Assembly: GCA_017470245.1 (NCBI GenBank)
Contig: JAFUEV010000037.1
Coordinates: forward strand, 1-64,000
Origin: a bacterium
GTDB lineage: Bacteria > Cyanobacteriota > Vampirovibrionia > Gastranaerophilales > Gastranaerophilaceae
Length of the DNA stretch: 64,000 bases
Direction of reading: 5' to 3'
Below are positions 48,644-57,086 of this stretch, in pieces. Positions within the stretch are counted from its first letter, which is position 1. Every line of letters starts with the position of its first letter. Made by a program: the position numbers and the translations under genes. The notes under the pieces were generated by a model. The model did not search any database and was not told where the DNA came from. It saw only the letters and a list, made by a program, of their open reading frames with translations.

Positions 48644-49303
48644 TTATTCAAATAGTATTCTTCCTAGTCTTATCATGGTCGCACCTTCTTCAAGTGCAAT
48701 TTTAAAGTCCCTACTCATACCCATCGATATTTGTTTTAATTCTACTCCAAATTCAGATTTTAAGTCATCATATATTTGTTTGATATTAGCAAACAAATAA
48801 TGTAATTCCTCCTCCGAACTATCGATAGGAGCCATATTCATTATTCCAAGTATTTTTACCGAATCCAACCGTAAAATCTGCTCAAATGCAGACTTTACTT
48901 CTTCCGGTGCAAAACCGGTCTTCTGTTCTTCCCTTGCATTATTTATTTGAATTAAAATATTTTGAACAATATTTTTCTTTTTAGCTTCTTTATCAATAGC
49001 CTCTGCAAGTTTGACAGAATCAACAGAATGTATCAAATCAAAATTTCCGACTGCAAGTTTTACCTTGTTTTCCTGAAGATGTCCTATCAAATGGAATTTG
49101 CTGTTTTTCCTTATATTTTCAGGCAGTTTTTCTATTTTATTCAACGCATCCTTTACTCTGTTTTCACCAAAATTTCTTAGCCCCAAATCATAATATTTTA
49201 TTATTTGAGATTCATCAAAATACTTAGTTACTGCAATTATTGTAGGATTATAAGGTGCAATTTGTGCCTTGATTTTTTCATAATTTTCAGTAATTTTGTC
49301 CAT
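48644..49303 (-). CDS. yggS: Pyridoxal 5'-phosphate homeostasis protein (YggS/PLPBP)
   Basis: A 219-residue PLP-binding TIM-barrel protein that buffers free PLP. The Schiff-base Lys lies in IAVTKYF (about residue 27), followed by FGENRVKDAL, FHLIGHLQENK and the C-terminal phosphate loop SMGMSRDFKIALEEGATMIRLG (given in part). Length is normal. It starts the yggS-sepF operon, as in many Cyanobacteria-related genomes. Confidence 0.95.
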   Translation of the reverse strand: MDKITENYEKIKAQIAPYNPTIIAVTKYFDESQIIKYYDLGLRNFGENRVKDALNKIEKLPENIRKNSKFHLIGHLQENKVKLAVGNFDLIHSVDSVKLAEAIDKEAKKKNIVQNILIQINNAREEQKTGFAPEEVKSAFEQILRLDSVKILGIMNMAPIDSSEEELHYLFANIKQIYDDLKSEFGVELKQISMGMSRDFKIALEEGATMIRLGRILFE

Positions 49304-49428
49304 TGATTATAAAATCGTCTCCCTATTCACCTGAACAAACCAAAACACTAAAATAATTATATATAAATATTGTATTGTGTACAACAAATTGTTTACTATA
49401 CATTTTGTTGAACAATATAAATATCTAC

Positions 49429-49450
49429 AAAGCCATGTTTACATGGCTTT
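49429..49450. repeat. 10-bp perfect inverted repeat between yggS and xer
   Basis: AAAGCCATGT and ACATGGCTTT pair perfectly around a 2-base centre, but no T-run follows on either strand. It lies in the 243-bp gap that also contains a CAACAAATTGTTT box at 49382. It could be an operator or a stable RNA hairpin. Confidence 0.5.
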
Positions 49451-49546
49451 GAGCATGATTACAATAAACTTAATTTTTCTTAATATAGACTTCTTTATAT
49501 TACGGTTATTGATTTATTTGTTAAATTTTTTTACAATTCACATGAT

Positions 49547-50449
49547 ATGAATGAAAGTTCAAAAAAATATTTGCAAGAGTTCAAACTATATATAGAAATT
49601 GAACGCAATTTCTCAAAACATACCGTAATTGCATACAGTTCGGATATTTTGAGTTTTTTGGTTTGGTTAAATGACAGAGATATAAAGGAAGTAACTTATC
49701 CTATTATTAGAGATTATCTTTCTTATATACAACAGTTTAATTATTCCAAAACAACGACAGCTCGAAAAATAGCATCGTTACGAACGTTCTACAGATTTCT
49801 ATACAGAGAAAAGGTTATTGAATCAAATCCTGCACTTGGAGTTCATTCTCCCAAAAAGAATAAAACTCTGCCTGAATTTTTAACAGAAAATGAAATAGAA
49901 CAAGTTTTAAACAATTTAAAAATGGATTCTCCCGCAGGATATAGGAACAGAGCAATACTTGAGTTATTATATGCAACCGGTATGCGTATTTCAGAATTAA
50001 GCAGTTTAAATTTTGAAAATTTAAATTTAGAAGAAAATGAAATAAAAGTTTTCGGGAAAGGCGCAAAAGAAAGAATTGTATTAGTATCGGAGAGGGCAAA
50101 AAAGTTTGTTGAAAACTATATAAAAACGGCTCGTTTGTTAATTTTTAAGAATGCAAAATCAGAGCCTAATTCTCCTGTATTTATAAATAAAACAGGCTAC
50201 AGACTGCAACCTCAAAGTGTTAGAATTGCAATAAAAGAAGTAATGGAAAAAGTAGAATTACCAAAACATGTTACACCACATGTATTTAGACACAGTTTTG
50301 CAACAAAACTTCTTGAAAACGGTGCAGATTTAAGAGTCGTACAAGAATTACTCGGACATAGCAGTATAAGTAATACTCAAATATACACACATGTTTCAAT
50401 GGAAAGATTAAAACAATCATATAATCTTGCTCACCCGAGAGCAAATTAG
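49547..50449 (+). CDS. xerC: Tyrosine recombinase XerC/XerD
   Basis: This recombinase resolves chromosome dimers at dif. It has the N-terminal SAM-like DNA-binding domain (residues 1-90), then the catalytic set: Arg in TGMRISELS (about 146), His-x-x-Arg in HVFRHSFA (about 246), His in LLGHSSIS and the nucleophile Tyr in QIYTHVS (about 281). 300 residues is normal for XerC/D, so it is a housekeeping recombinase rather than a phage integrase. Its gene is followed after 36 bp by a PfkB kinase. Confidence 0.9.
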   Translation: MNESSKKYLQEFKLYIEIERNFSKHTVIAYSSDILSFLVWLNDRDIKEVTYPIIRDYLSYIQQFNYSKTTTARKIASLRTFYRFLYREKVIESNPALGVHSPKKNKTLPEFLTENEIEQVLNNLKMDSPAGYRNRAILELLYATGMRISELSSLNFENLNLEENEIKVFGKGAKERIVLVSERAKKFVENYIKTARLLIFKNAKSEPNSPVFINKTGYRLQPQSVRIAIKEVMEKVELPKHVTPHVFRHSFATKLLENGADLRVVQELLGHSSISNTQIYTHVSMERLKQSYNLAHPRAN

Positions 50450-50485
50450 TATATAATAGAATAAGTCAGTTTATGAGGAAAAGAA

Positions 50486-51535
50486 ATGTTTGATATTATA
50501 ACGGTTGGAAGTGCAACTTTAGATGCTTTTATAGAAACAGATGCGGCAAATATAGTATCCGTAAGTTCTTTAAATACAAAAAAAGATTTTATGGCATATC
50601 CATACGGAGCAAAAATAGAAATAGATAATTTTGAATTTGAAACAGGCGGCGGAGCACTAAATACAGCCGTTAACTTCTCGAATTTAGGATTTAAAACTTC
50701 CGCAATTGTAAAGATAGGAGCAGATATCCAAAGCGGAAAAATAAAAAAAGTATTTGAAAATGCACATGTTGATACATCAAATATTATATCTTCCAAGAAA
50801 TATCAAACAGGTTTTTCAATAATATTAACAAGCTTTCAAGGTGACAGAACAGTTTTAGCACATAGAGGTGCAAATGCTCATCTTGAAAAAGATGATATAA
50901 ACTTTGATGCAATAAAGAAATCCAAATGGCTTTATCTTGCACCTTTAAACGGAGAATCTACAAAGGTTCTTGACGAAGTTGCAATGTTTGCGGAAAAGCA
51001 TGATGTTAATTTAGCAATAAACGTCGGAACAAGCAGTATTAAACAAGGCAAAAAAAACCTAACTGAAGTATTAAAGTCAGCAGAAGTAATAATTTTAAAC
51101 AAAGATGAAGCTGCCTTGTTAACAGGAATTGAAGTCAGACCTGATACGAAAAAAGAAAAATTTTCAGAGGAAATTATTCATCCTGACATAATAAAAATGC
51201 TAAAAGAACTAAATTACAAAAAAGATAAAATAACAATAATAACGGACGGCAAAAATGGAGTATATGCATTCGACAGTCATAAGTTTTATCATTGTGGAGA
51301 ATTTCCTGCAAAAGTAGTAAGCACTTTAGGTGCTGGTGATGCATTTGCTTCTACTTTTGTTGCGTCTTTGGAAAAAACAAAAAACAATATAGAAAAATCA
51401 TTACAGTACGCATCTGTAAATGCAGCTTCAGTTGTAGAACACTTTGGTGCGCAAAGTGGTTTTTTATCCTTCGATGAAATAGAAAAAAGATTGAAAAAGA
51501 ATCCTCAATTTAAAGTCAATATTATAAAGAAATAA
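50486..51535 (+). CDS. PfkB-family carbohydrate kinase
   Basis: A 349-residue ribokinase-fold kinase. It has the N-terminal GSATLDAFIET, GGGALNTAVNFSNLGF (sugar-binding region, about residue 53) and the C-terminal catalytic GAGDAFASTFVASL with the base Asp (about 283). Ribokinase, fructokinase or adenosine/nucleoside kinase activity cannot be told apart here. GAGG lies upstream of the start. A short insert around 215-235 (RPDTKKEKFSEEI) is unusual. Confidence 0.88.
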   Translation: MFDIITVGSATLDAFIETDAANIVSVSSLNTKKDFMAYPYGAKIEIDNFEFETGGGALNTAVNFSNLGFKTSAIVKIGADIQSGKIKKVFENAHVDTSNIISSKKYQTGFSIILTSFQGDRTVLAHRGANAHLEKDDINFDAIKKSKWLYLAPLNGESTKVLDEVAMFAEKHDVNLAINVGTSSIKQGKKNLTEVLKSAEVIILNKDEAALLTGIEVRPDTKKEKFSEEIIHPDIIKMLKELNYKKDKITIITDGKNGVYAFDSHKFYHCGEFPAKVVSTLGAGDAFASTFVASLEKTKNNIEKSLQYASVNAASVVEHFGAQSGFLSFDEIEKRLKKNPQFKVNIIKK

Positions 51536-51869
51536 AACATTTTAATTCATTGTTTCGTTCTGTTGACTTTTCATAAAAAGATTAATAATGCTTATCGTTT
51601 ATATCACCATTTGGTAAATTCACTCATCCACTTCAAAGGTAGATTTATTTTGCAAAAGAAAATAGCGACTTTCGTCGCTATCTGTTTCTCGTTTGTTGTT
51701 TTTCTGGGGGGATGTTGGAAATTTTTTGTAAGCACAACGAGTAACATATAAAATAAACTTTTTATTCAATAATAATAGTATATTGTCCTTTTCCTCGTAT
51801 ATATATAAAAACATTTGTCATAACGAAATTGCAGCCGATTTAACAATTTTTTACATTTGTTTTATATAA
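51536..51869. other. Non-coding interval with one strong hairpin
   Basis: No convincing gene is present. An 8-bp perfect stem with a TTTC loop (ATAGCGAC 51662-51669, GTCGCTAT 51674-51681) is followed on the minus strand by TTTTCTTTTGC and on the + strand by a looser T-rich stretch, so it is a possible terminator for either side. A 62-codon open frame (51563-51751, TTG start) runs straight through this hairpin and is not supported. Confidence 0.5.
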
Positions 51870-51899
51870 AAAAATCAGTGGTTTTAGCCACTGATTTTT
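51870..51899. terminator. Rho-independent terminator
   Basis: A 12-bp perfect stem (AAAAATCAGTGG / CCACTGATTTTT) with loop TTTTAG lies 22 bases beyond the stop of the large Ala/Gln-rich gene on the minus strand. Confidence 0.92.
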
Positions 51900-51920
51900 G
51901 TAATTTATATGTAAATTAAA

Positions 51921-53726
51921 CTATTTCAAAGAGAATAGGTCTTCCAATTCTTTTTTAGAAGCATCTTCAGCGATTGGTTCATTGGTTGGAAGAGTTTCGT
52001 TAGGATCAATTTCAGTAGATGCTGATACAGAGCTGCCTTCTGAAATATCTACAACTTCTAAATTAAATTCTTCATTAGATGATTCTTCAGGGTTTGCTGT
52101 ATTAGCTTCTGGATTTACATCTTTATCTTTATCTTCATCAGTCTTTTCTGATTTATCTAAGTTAAGAGAAGAAATAAATTGTTTAGCTTGTTCATCTGCT
52201 TCTTTTTTAGTTGTATTGTTGATGTCATTTACTTTTTCTTCAGAAATACCAAGATTGTTGAATCCATCAGCAATTTGTTTTTTCATTTCAGCAGACATCT
52301 TTGTATATTCTTCAAAGAAGTTTACGTGTGGAAGTACCTCGGCAGAATATTCACCGTCTGCTTCTTCAGCTGCAGAAGTATTATCAGTTACATTATATTT
52401 ATCTTGCAAGAAACTTGTATCATCCATTGTATTATAAGCACTTACAGATTCACCGTTTAAGTTAACATTGAAAGTACCAAGCATTTCCTGTTTACCGTCA
52501 GAAGTATCTACAGCACTGTGAGTACCTCCTTGTTGATATGAATTTAAATCCACAGAGAAGTCTTCACCAAACTCAGAAGCAATATCAACTACTTCTTGTT
52601 TGCCGTCAGCACCTGTTTTAACAGCTTTTATATTTCCTGCTTGTAATTCTGTAGAGCTTACAACATTATCACCATCTGTATCTAATGCTTGCATTTCAGC
52701 CCATTGATCTCTAGCACCCAAGAAATCACTTGTCGTATCAAAGTTTCCATCATCTACAATAAAATCATATTGTACTTGATTTTCACCTTCACCTGTTGTA
52801 AAACCAATTGGGTCACAGCAATTACCTTTTTGTTGAGCAGCTTGTTGAGCAGCTTGTTGTTCTGCTGCTTGTTTACCTTCTTCAAGTGCTTTTATTTGAC
52901 CGTCAATTTGTTTTGCATCTTGAATTAATCCGCTTAAGTCACCAAGATAGCTATCCATTTCATTAACATCTTCACTTGCTGCTGTTAATGCCGCAATTGC
53001 ATCTGCTGCTTGAGGAGCTTGAGGCATTGCATTTTTAATATTTTCTTGTAATTGGTCTCTTGTCATACCTTCACCGCCTTCTTTGTTTGCGGCAATGTAT
53101 GCATCAATATTTTCGTTTAATACTTTTTGAGACTCTTCTTCATTTTCTTTAACTTGTTGTTCTTGCAATGAAGCAGCTTTCATTATATTTTCTTTAGCAT
53201 CTTCTGCTTTTTCTTTTATCTTTTTCTCAATTTTTTCCATTGCATCAAGTTTTTCTTGTTTTTCATCTTTTAGTTTAGAAATTTCAGCTTCAATTTTTTT
53301 TATTTCTTCACTGTTTACTGCTTGTGCACCATTTGCTGCCTGTGCACCATTTGCTGCTTGCGCACCGTTTGCTGCCTGTGCAGCTTGTGCAGCATCTGCA
53401 GCTTGTTCAGCTTCTGAAGCGGCTGCCGCTTGCGTTGCTGCATTAGGATCAACTTCTTTTTCTGTTGCAGCATCTTTATTATCTTCTGTAACTAAATCAG
53501 TACTTTGAGTTTCGCTTTCATATTCTTCAATTTCACCATAATCTACATCTTCTTCTGCTGCAGCACCATCTTCAATAAGTCCTAATAAATCCATATTATA
53601 AGAATCATCTTTAATTGGATTTGCAACAAAAAGATTGTTTTGGTTATTCTGTACATTTTCAGAATTTTGTTTTCCAAATTTACGTAATGCTTCTAAAGCA
53701 TTAAATTTCCCAACGTTTAATGACAT
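51921..53726 (-). CDS. Large Ala/Gln/Glu-rich coiled-coil protein with an EF-hand-like loop
   Basis: A 601-residue acidic protein without signal peptide. Residues 90-140 are Ala/Gln-rich with tandem A-N-G-A-Q-A repeats; 140-300 form long coiled coils ending in Q-Q-A-A-Q-Q-A-A. A globular part follows (CCDPIGFTTGEG, then DTDGDNVVSSTEL at about residue 350, a good EF-hand or dockerin-like calcium loop). The last 150 residues are Glu/Asp/Ser-rich. N-terminus and style suggest a secreted or surface protein of this lineage exported without a classical signal. Function unknown. GAGGGAG precedes the start. Confidence 0.7.
   Translation of the reverse strand: MSLNVGKFNALEALRKFGKQNSENVQNNQNNLFVANPIKDDSYNMDLLGLIEDGAAAEEDVDYGEIEEYESETQSTDLVTEDNKDAATEKEVDPNAATQAAAASEAEQAADAAQAAQAANGAQAANGAQAANGAQAVNSEEIKKIEAEISKLKDEKQEKLDAMEKIEKKIKEKAEDAKENIMKAASLQEQQVKENEEESQKVLNENIDAYIAANKEGGEGMTRDQLQENIKNAMPQAPQAADAIAALTAASEDVNEMDSYLGDLSGLIQDAKQIDGQIKALEEGKQAAEQQAAQQAAQQKGNCCDPIGFTTGEGENQVQYDFIVDDGNFDTTSDFLGARDQWAEMQALDTDGDNVVSSTELQAGNIKAVKTGADGKQEVVDIASEFGEDFSVDLNSYQQGGTHSAVDTSDGKQEMLGTFNVNLNGESVSAYNTMDDTSFLQDKYNVTDNTSAAEEADGEYSAEVLPHVNFFEEYTKMSAEMKKQIADGFNNLGISEEKVNDINNTTKKEADEQAKQFISSLNLDKSEKTDEDKDKDVNPEANTANPEESSNEEFNLEVVDISEGSSVSASTEIDPNETLPTNEPIAEDASKKELEDLFSLK
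53317..53382 (-). repeat. Tandem A-N-G-A-Q-A coding repeats
   Basis: The DNA repeats a unit of about 18 bases (in-frame GCA-AAT-GGT-GCA-CAG-GC style) roughly four times inside the 601-residue gene. It is imperfect at synonymous sites, so it is not a recent expansion. Such a stretch can vary in copy number. Confidence 0.6.
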
Positions 53727-53808
53727 ATTATTTTCTCCCTCAATATCTCTTATTTATAAAAAAACATTTTGGGAAAATAAATTTCCAAGTTTTTTACAAA
53801 AGTTAATA

Positions 53809-54492
53809 TTATTTTATTAGAGAGTTATCAAATAATACTCTGTTTATTTCATCAAAGTTATGTATAACCTGTTTTACGCAGGGAATATTTTTGTATAGAT
53901 TATCACTTTCTATTGAGGCAATAGCAATTATCATGCCAATACCTGCAGCATTAGCCGCATTAATACCTGAAAGAGCATCTTCAACGACAACACAGTTTGA
54001 AGGGGATAAATTAATATTTTTTGCAGCAATTTGGTATATATCAGGAGCAGGTTTCCCCGGTATTTTTCCGTTAGAATATACTATCTTATCCAAATCAAAC
54101 CATCTTTCAAGTTTAAATTCATTTATATAAAATTCAACATTATCCCATTCAGACATTGTTGCAATAGTTCTTGGGATATTATTTTGTTTAAGAAAATCAA
54201 GGAAAGTTTCAGCCCCCGGAGATAGAACAAGCATATTAGGATTTTTCTTGCATTGTTCTCTGTACATAGCTTCTTTTTCCTTTGCTAATTTTTCAACTAA
54301 TTCAGGTTCCGGTTTTCGGCCTAAGGCATATTCAATAATATCAGCATTTGTTCTGCCAAACATTTTTGTTCTCATTTCATCATCCGAAAACTCAAAGCCC
54401 CTAAGTTTTTTAGAATATATTCGCCAAGCATCATAATGCAATTGAGAATCAAAAAATAATGTTCCGTTAAAGTCAAAAATTATACCTTGCAT
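53809..54492 (-). CDS. HAD-superfamily hydrolase (beta-phosphoglucomutase-like)
   Basis: A 227-residue HAD subclass I hydrolase. Motif I is DFNGT (nucleophile Asp8; the usual second Asp is Asn), motif II is the TIAT segment (Thr), motif III is the Lys in GKPAPDIY and motif IV is EDALSGINAANAAG. The Asn in place of the second Asp occurs in a known subgroup with FDFNGTLFFDS-like starts and would weaken acid/base catalysis by a mutase, so phosphatase activity is likelier. It is alone on the minus strand. Confidence 0.85.
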   Translation of the reverse strand: MQGIIFDFNGTLFFDSQLHYDAWRIYSKKLRGFEFSDDEMRTKMFGRTNADIIEYALGRKPEPELVEKLAKEKEAMYREQCKKNPNMLVLSPGAETFLDFLKQNNIPRTIATMSEWDNVEFYINEFKLERWFDLDKIVYSNGKIPGKPAPDIYQIAAKNINLSPSNCVVVEDALSGINAANAAGIGMIIAIASIESDNLYKNIPCVKQVIHNFDEINRVLFDNSLIK

Positions 54493-54637
54493 AAATACCT
54501 CTTAAAACTATTATATAAAGTAAATATATAAAAGGAAGAAAAACAGTGCTTTGTATAAAAGAATTATTATTATCAAAGATATTTTAGGCTAAGAATATAA
54601 ATAATAACAAAAATTTTATAAAATATAAAAAAAGTTC

Positions 54638-54665
54638 TTGATTTATTTTTATGACATGATAATAT
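54638..54665 (+). promoter_or_regulatory. Promoter of tRNA-Ala
   Basis: TTGATT (54638-54643) and TAATAT (54660-54665) are 16 bases apart, and the tRNA begins 16 bases after the -10. This is a convincing sigma-70-type promoter. Confidence 0.75.
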
Positions 54666-54681
54666 AATCTTGTGAATCCGA

Positions 54682-54754
54682 GGGGGATTGGCTCAGTTGG
54701 TAGAGCGCCTGCTTTGCACGCAGGATGTCAGGAGTTCGAGTCTCCTATCCTCCA
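54682..54754 (+). tRNA. tRNA-Ala (anticodon UGC)
   Basis: The cloverleaf folds fully. The acceptor stem GGGGGAT pairs with ATCCTCC, the D stem is GCTC/GAGC, and the anticodon stem CCTGC/GCAGG encloses TTTGCAC with TGC at 54715-54717. The T arm holds GTTCGAGTC. A discriminator A ends the body and CCA is not fully encoded in frame after it. It has its own promoter and terminator, so it is a single-gene unit. The Mu-like segment begins downstream of its terminator. Confidence 0.97.
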
Positions 54755-54762
54755 ATTTTTTC

Positions 54763-54787
54763 AAAAGAGGCGAAAAGCCTCTTTTTT
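54763..54787 (+). terminator. Rho-independent terminator of tRNA-Ala
   Basis: A 9-bp stem (AAAAGAGGC / GCCTCTTTT) with a 5-base loop GAAAA and a T-run directly follows the tRNA. Confidence 0.95.
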
Positions 54788-54789
54788 AA

Positions 54790-55244
54790 TGCAATTCCGT
54801 CTTGTTAAAAATTGTCAAAAGACAGGCAAAAAATTTTCAAAGGGGACTGTGTTTTGTATCAGGGATTTTGATGTATTTTTTCACCTCAGATGAGATAAAC
54901 GCCTAATATGAGATTTTTACCCTTTATGCCCTGTGTGTCGGGCAATTCGCAGTTGGAAGTAACCAATAAATTCTCATTTCAGCAGTCCTGAAAGTCCCAA
55001 AATCTTCCAATTTTGTCTAATATGTTCCTGCTTCTGTCCCTGTGCCGGTTATCGCTATTTTTTTGATGTTTCACCTGAGATGAGAATTTGTTGGGTGGCG
55101 AGATAAAATTTTAAGGTCGGAAATTTTATAAAAAGGTCGGAATATTTTTCAACAAATTTATAAACATATTTAAGGACACATAACTAAACAATGCTCGGAA
55201 ATGGTGTTCCAATGCTTTAACTTCAGAGGTAATGTGTTCGTACC
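54790..55244. repeat. Left-end region of the Mu-like element with repeated sites
   Basis: No gene is evident in 455 bp. It holds TTTCACCTCAGATGAGA (54879-54895) and TTTCACCTGAGATGAGA (55069-55085), 16 of 17 bases identical, with an inverted TCTCATTTCAG at 54971-54981. It also holds two direct copies of AAGGTCGGAA (55113-55122, 55133-55142) with a 20-bp period. Such repeats upstream of a Mu-like transposase gene are what transposase end-binding sites or early-promoter operators look like. Exact termini (5'-TG...CA-3') cannot be fixed from one copy. No phage repressor gene is seen. Confidence 0.55.
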
Positions 55245-57086
55245 ATGAATGATATATATATAAATATAAATAAGGTAGCAGAAGTTAAGGGGTTAAAAAG
55301 TACCCGTTCATTAAGAATGGCAATTAACAAAGGTAAATATAAAGCAAGAACAATCCCAGTTAATGGCGGTTATTCTTATGAAATATTATATTCATCTTTA
55401 GAACCTGAAGTTCAAGAAAAACTTGAAGATGAAGAAATGAGATCTACGGCTCTCGTTCCAATTGTAGATTCAAAACCAACATTTATATCCGAAAGTGCAA
55501 GAATGACATCTTTGGCGAGAGCTGATATCGTTGCCGCATTAGAAAATATAAAGAGTAAATATAAGACTAAAAAAGAGGCAGAATTTGTATTTTTGGATTT
55601 ATACAATTCAGGAATGTTATTACCTCAAGTGTATAAATTCATTGGTAAAATCTCAATCGGAACTCTTCGCCGTTGGGTTAAATCATTTGAAGAAAAAGGA
55701 GCAGACGGATTAGTTCCGCAACGCAGATATTCTTCAATTACTGAATATAACACCATCTTGAATCAGGAAATGAAAGATATATTCTTAAAGTTTCTATTGC
55801 ACCCGAATAAATTTAAGGTTGGAAAGGCAATCACATTAACAAGACATATTTTAGAAAAACGAGGTTATGAAAATATTCCGAGTGTGATTACGTTCAGACG
55901 ATTTGCGGAGCATTATAAAAAATTAAATTATTCAAAATGGATACTAATTAGAGAGGGTGAAAAAGCATACCACGATAAAGTGGAAGCATATATTGAGCGA
56001 GATATTTCCAAATTGGAAGTCGGGGATGTGCTAATAGCAGATGGTCACGTTCTAAACTTCCAAGTAATAAATCCATTTACAGGTAAGCCGGCGAGAGCAA
56101 CTCTTGTCGGCTTTTTAGATTGGAAATCAACCGCACTCGTGGGTTATGAAATTATGATGACTGAAAATACCCAATGTATTGCATCTGCTCTGCGTAATGC
56201 GATTTTAAATCTCGGAGTGATTCCGAAAGTTGTATATCAAGACAACGGTCGAGCTTTCAAAGCAAAGTATTTTCAGAATGTAGACTTTGACGAGGCAGGA
56301 TTTAACGGTGTTTATGCAAATCTCGGAATTAAATCAGTATTCGCAAAGCCATACAACGCAAGAGCCAAAGTTATAGAACGATTCTTTTTAGAATTTCAGG
56401 AAGAGTTTGAAAAAATGATGGTCTCATATATCGGCACATCAATTGAAGATAAGCCGGCATGGATGAAACGAGGCGAGAAACTACACAGGGAAATGCATCA
56501 AAAAATTACAAATAATTATATTCCGACAATTCAGGAAGCAATTAAATATATTGATTGTTGGATAGATTATCACAATTCAAAAACGTGTCCAAACGATAAA
56601 AATCGCACGATCAAAGAGTGTTTAAATGCCGTTCAAAGGCAAGACATTGATAAAAATAAATTAAATTATTTGATGATGAGTACCAAAACAAGGGTCATAA
56701 ATAAACATGGAATCACATTTTTGGGAATGCATTATGTCATTACTATAAGAACCCTCAAAGAATACTGTTATAAAGGCAAGTTCAATTACAAAATTAAAAA
56801 AGTAAAAAAGAAAAATATATTTTATGTCTTTAAATATTCTCTTCCAATAGGAACATTTAGAAAAGATGACATAAATGAAGATCCGAAAAAGAGTCCTGAG
56901 TATTCATCATCCCCTCAATGGGCAACAGCACAAGCAGATAAATATTCGGATATTTTGCGTGAAGTTCTAAATAAAGATTTAAAAGGTAAAAAATTAAAAA
57001 ATTTTATTTCAGATTGGAATTTAATTTATCCTGATCACCAAACATCCTATCAAAGTGTAATGAGGATACCCCGATGGATATGGTGA
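55245..57086 (+). CDS. Mu-like phage transposase (MuA type, DDE)
   Basis: A 613-residue transposase. Residues 5-70 are a MuA-type end-binding winged domain (a V-A-E-V-K-G-L-K-S-T-R-S-L start), then a helix-turn-helix region. The RNaseH-like catalytic core has Asp266 (LIADGH), Asp333 (YQDNGRAF) and Glu378 (KVIERFF). The Asp-Asp spacing of 67 equals that of phage Mu transposase (Asp269, Asp336, Glu392). A beta-barrel and a Lys-rich C-terminus follow. The stop overlaps the start of the MuB-like remnant. It should carry out replicative transposition of the element, but only if both ends and a MuB function exist. Confidence 0.92.
   Translation: MNDIYININKVAEVKGLKSTRSLRMAINKGKYKARTIPVNGGYSYEILYSSLEPEVQEKLEDEEMRSTALVPIVDSKPTFISESARMTSLARADIVAALENIKSKYKTKKEAEFVFLDLYNSGMLLPQVYKFIGKISIGTLRRWVKSFEEKGADGLVPQRRYSSITEYNTILNQEMKDIFLKFLLHPNKFKVGKAITLTRHILEKRGYENIPSVITFRRFAEHYKKLNYSKWILIREGEKAYHDKVEAYIERDISKLEVGDVLIADGHVLNFQVINPFTGKPARATLVGFLDWKSTALVGYEIMMTENTQCIASALRNAILNLGVIPKVVYQDNGRAFKAKYFQNVDFDEAGFNGVYANLGIKSVFAKPYNARAKVIERFFLEFQEEFEKMMVSYIGTSIEDKPAWMKRGEKLHREMHQKITNNYIPTIQEAIKYIDCWIDYHNSKTCPNDKNRTIKECLNAVQRQDIDKNKLNYLMMSTKTRVINKHGITFLGMHYVITIRTLKEYCYKGKFNYKIKKVKKKNIFYVFKYSLPIGTFRKDDINEDPKKSPEYSSSPQWATAQADKYSDILREVLNKDLKGKKLKNFISDWNLIYPDHQTSYQSVMRIPRWIW

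Noticed and set aside
49547-50449. Xer gene as a phage integrase of the mobile segment
   Set aside because: Length and catalytic motifs fit housekeeping XerC/D, and it lies about 4 kb away among core genes.
51563-51751. 62-codon open frame with TTG start on + strand
   Set aside because: It runs through a strong hairpin and has no good ribosome site or protein-like composition.
54682-54754. tRNA as integration site for a tyrosine-type integrase
   Set aside because: The adjacent element has a DDE transposase, which does not target tRNA genes, and no duplicated tRNA 3' end is present.
54790-55244. Third hammerhead ribozyme near the left end (AGATGAG motifs)
   Set aside because: The core reads CAGATGAG or GAGATGAG, not CUGANGA, and no GAAA partner or UH cleavage stem is present.
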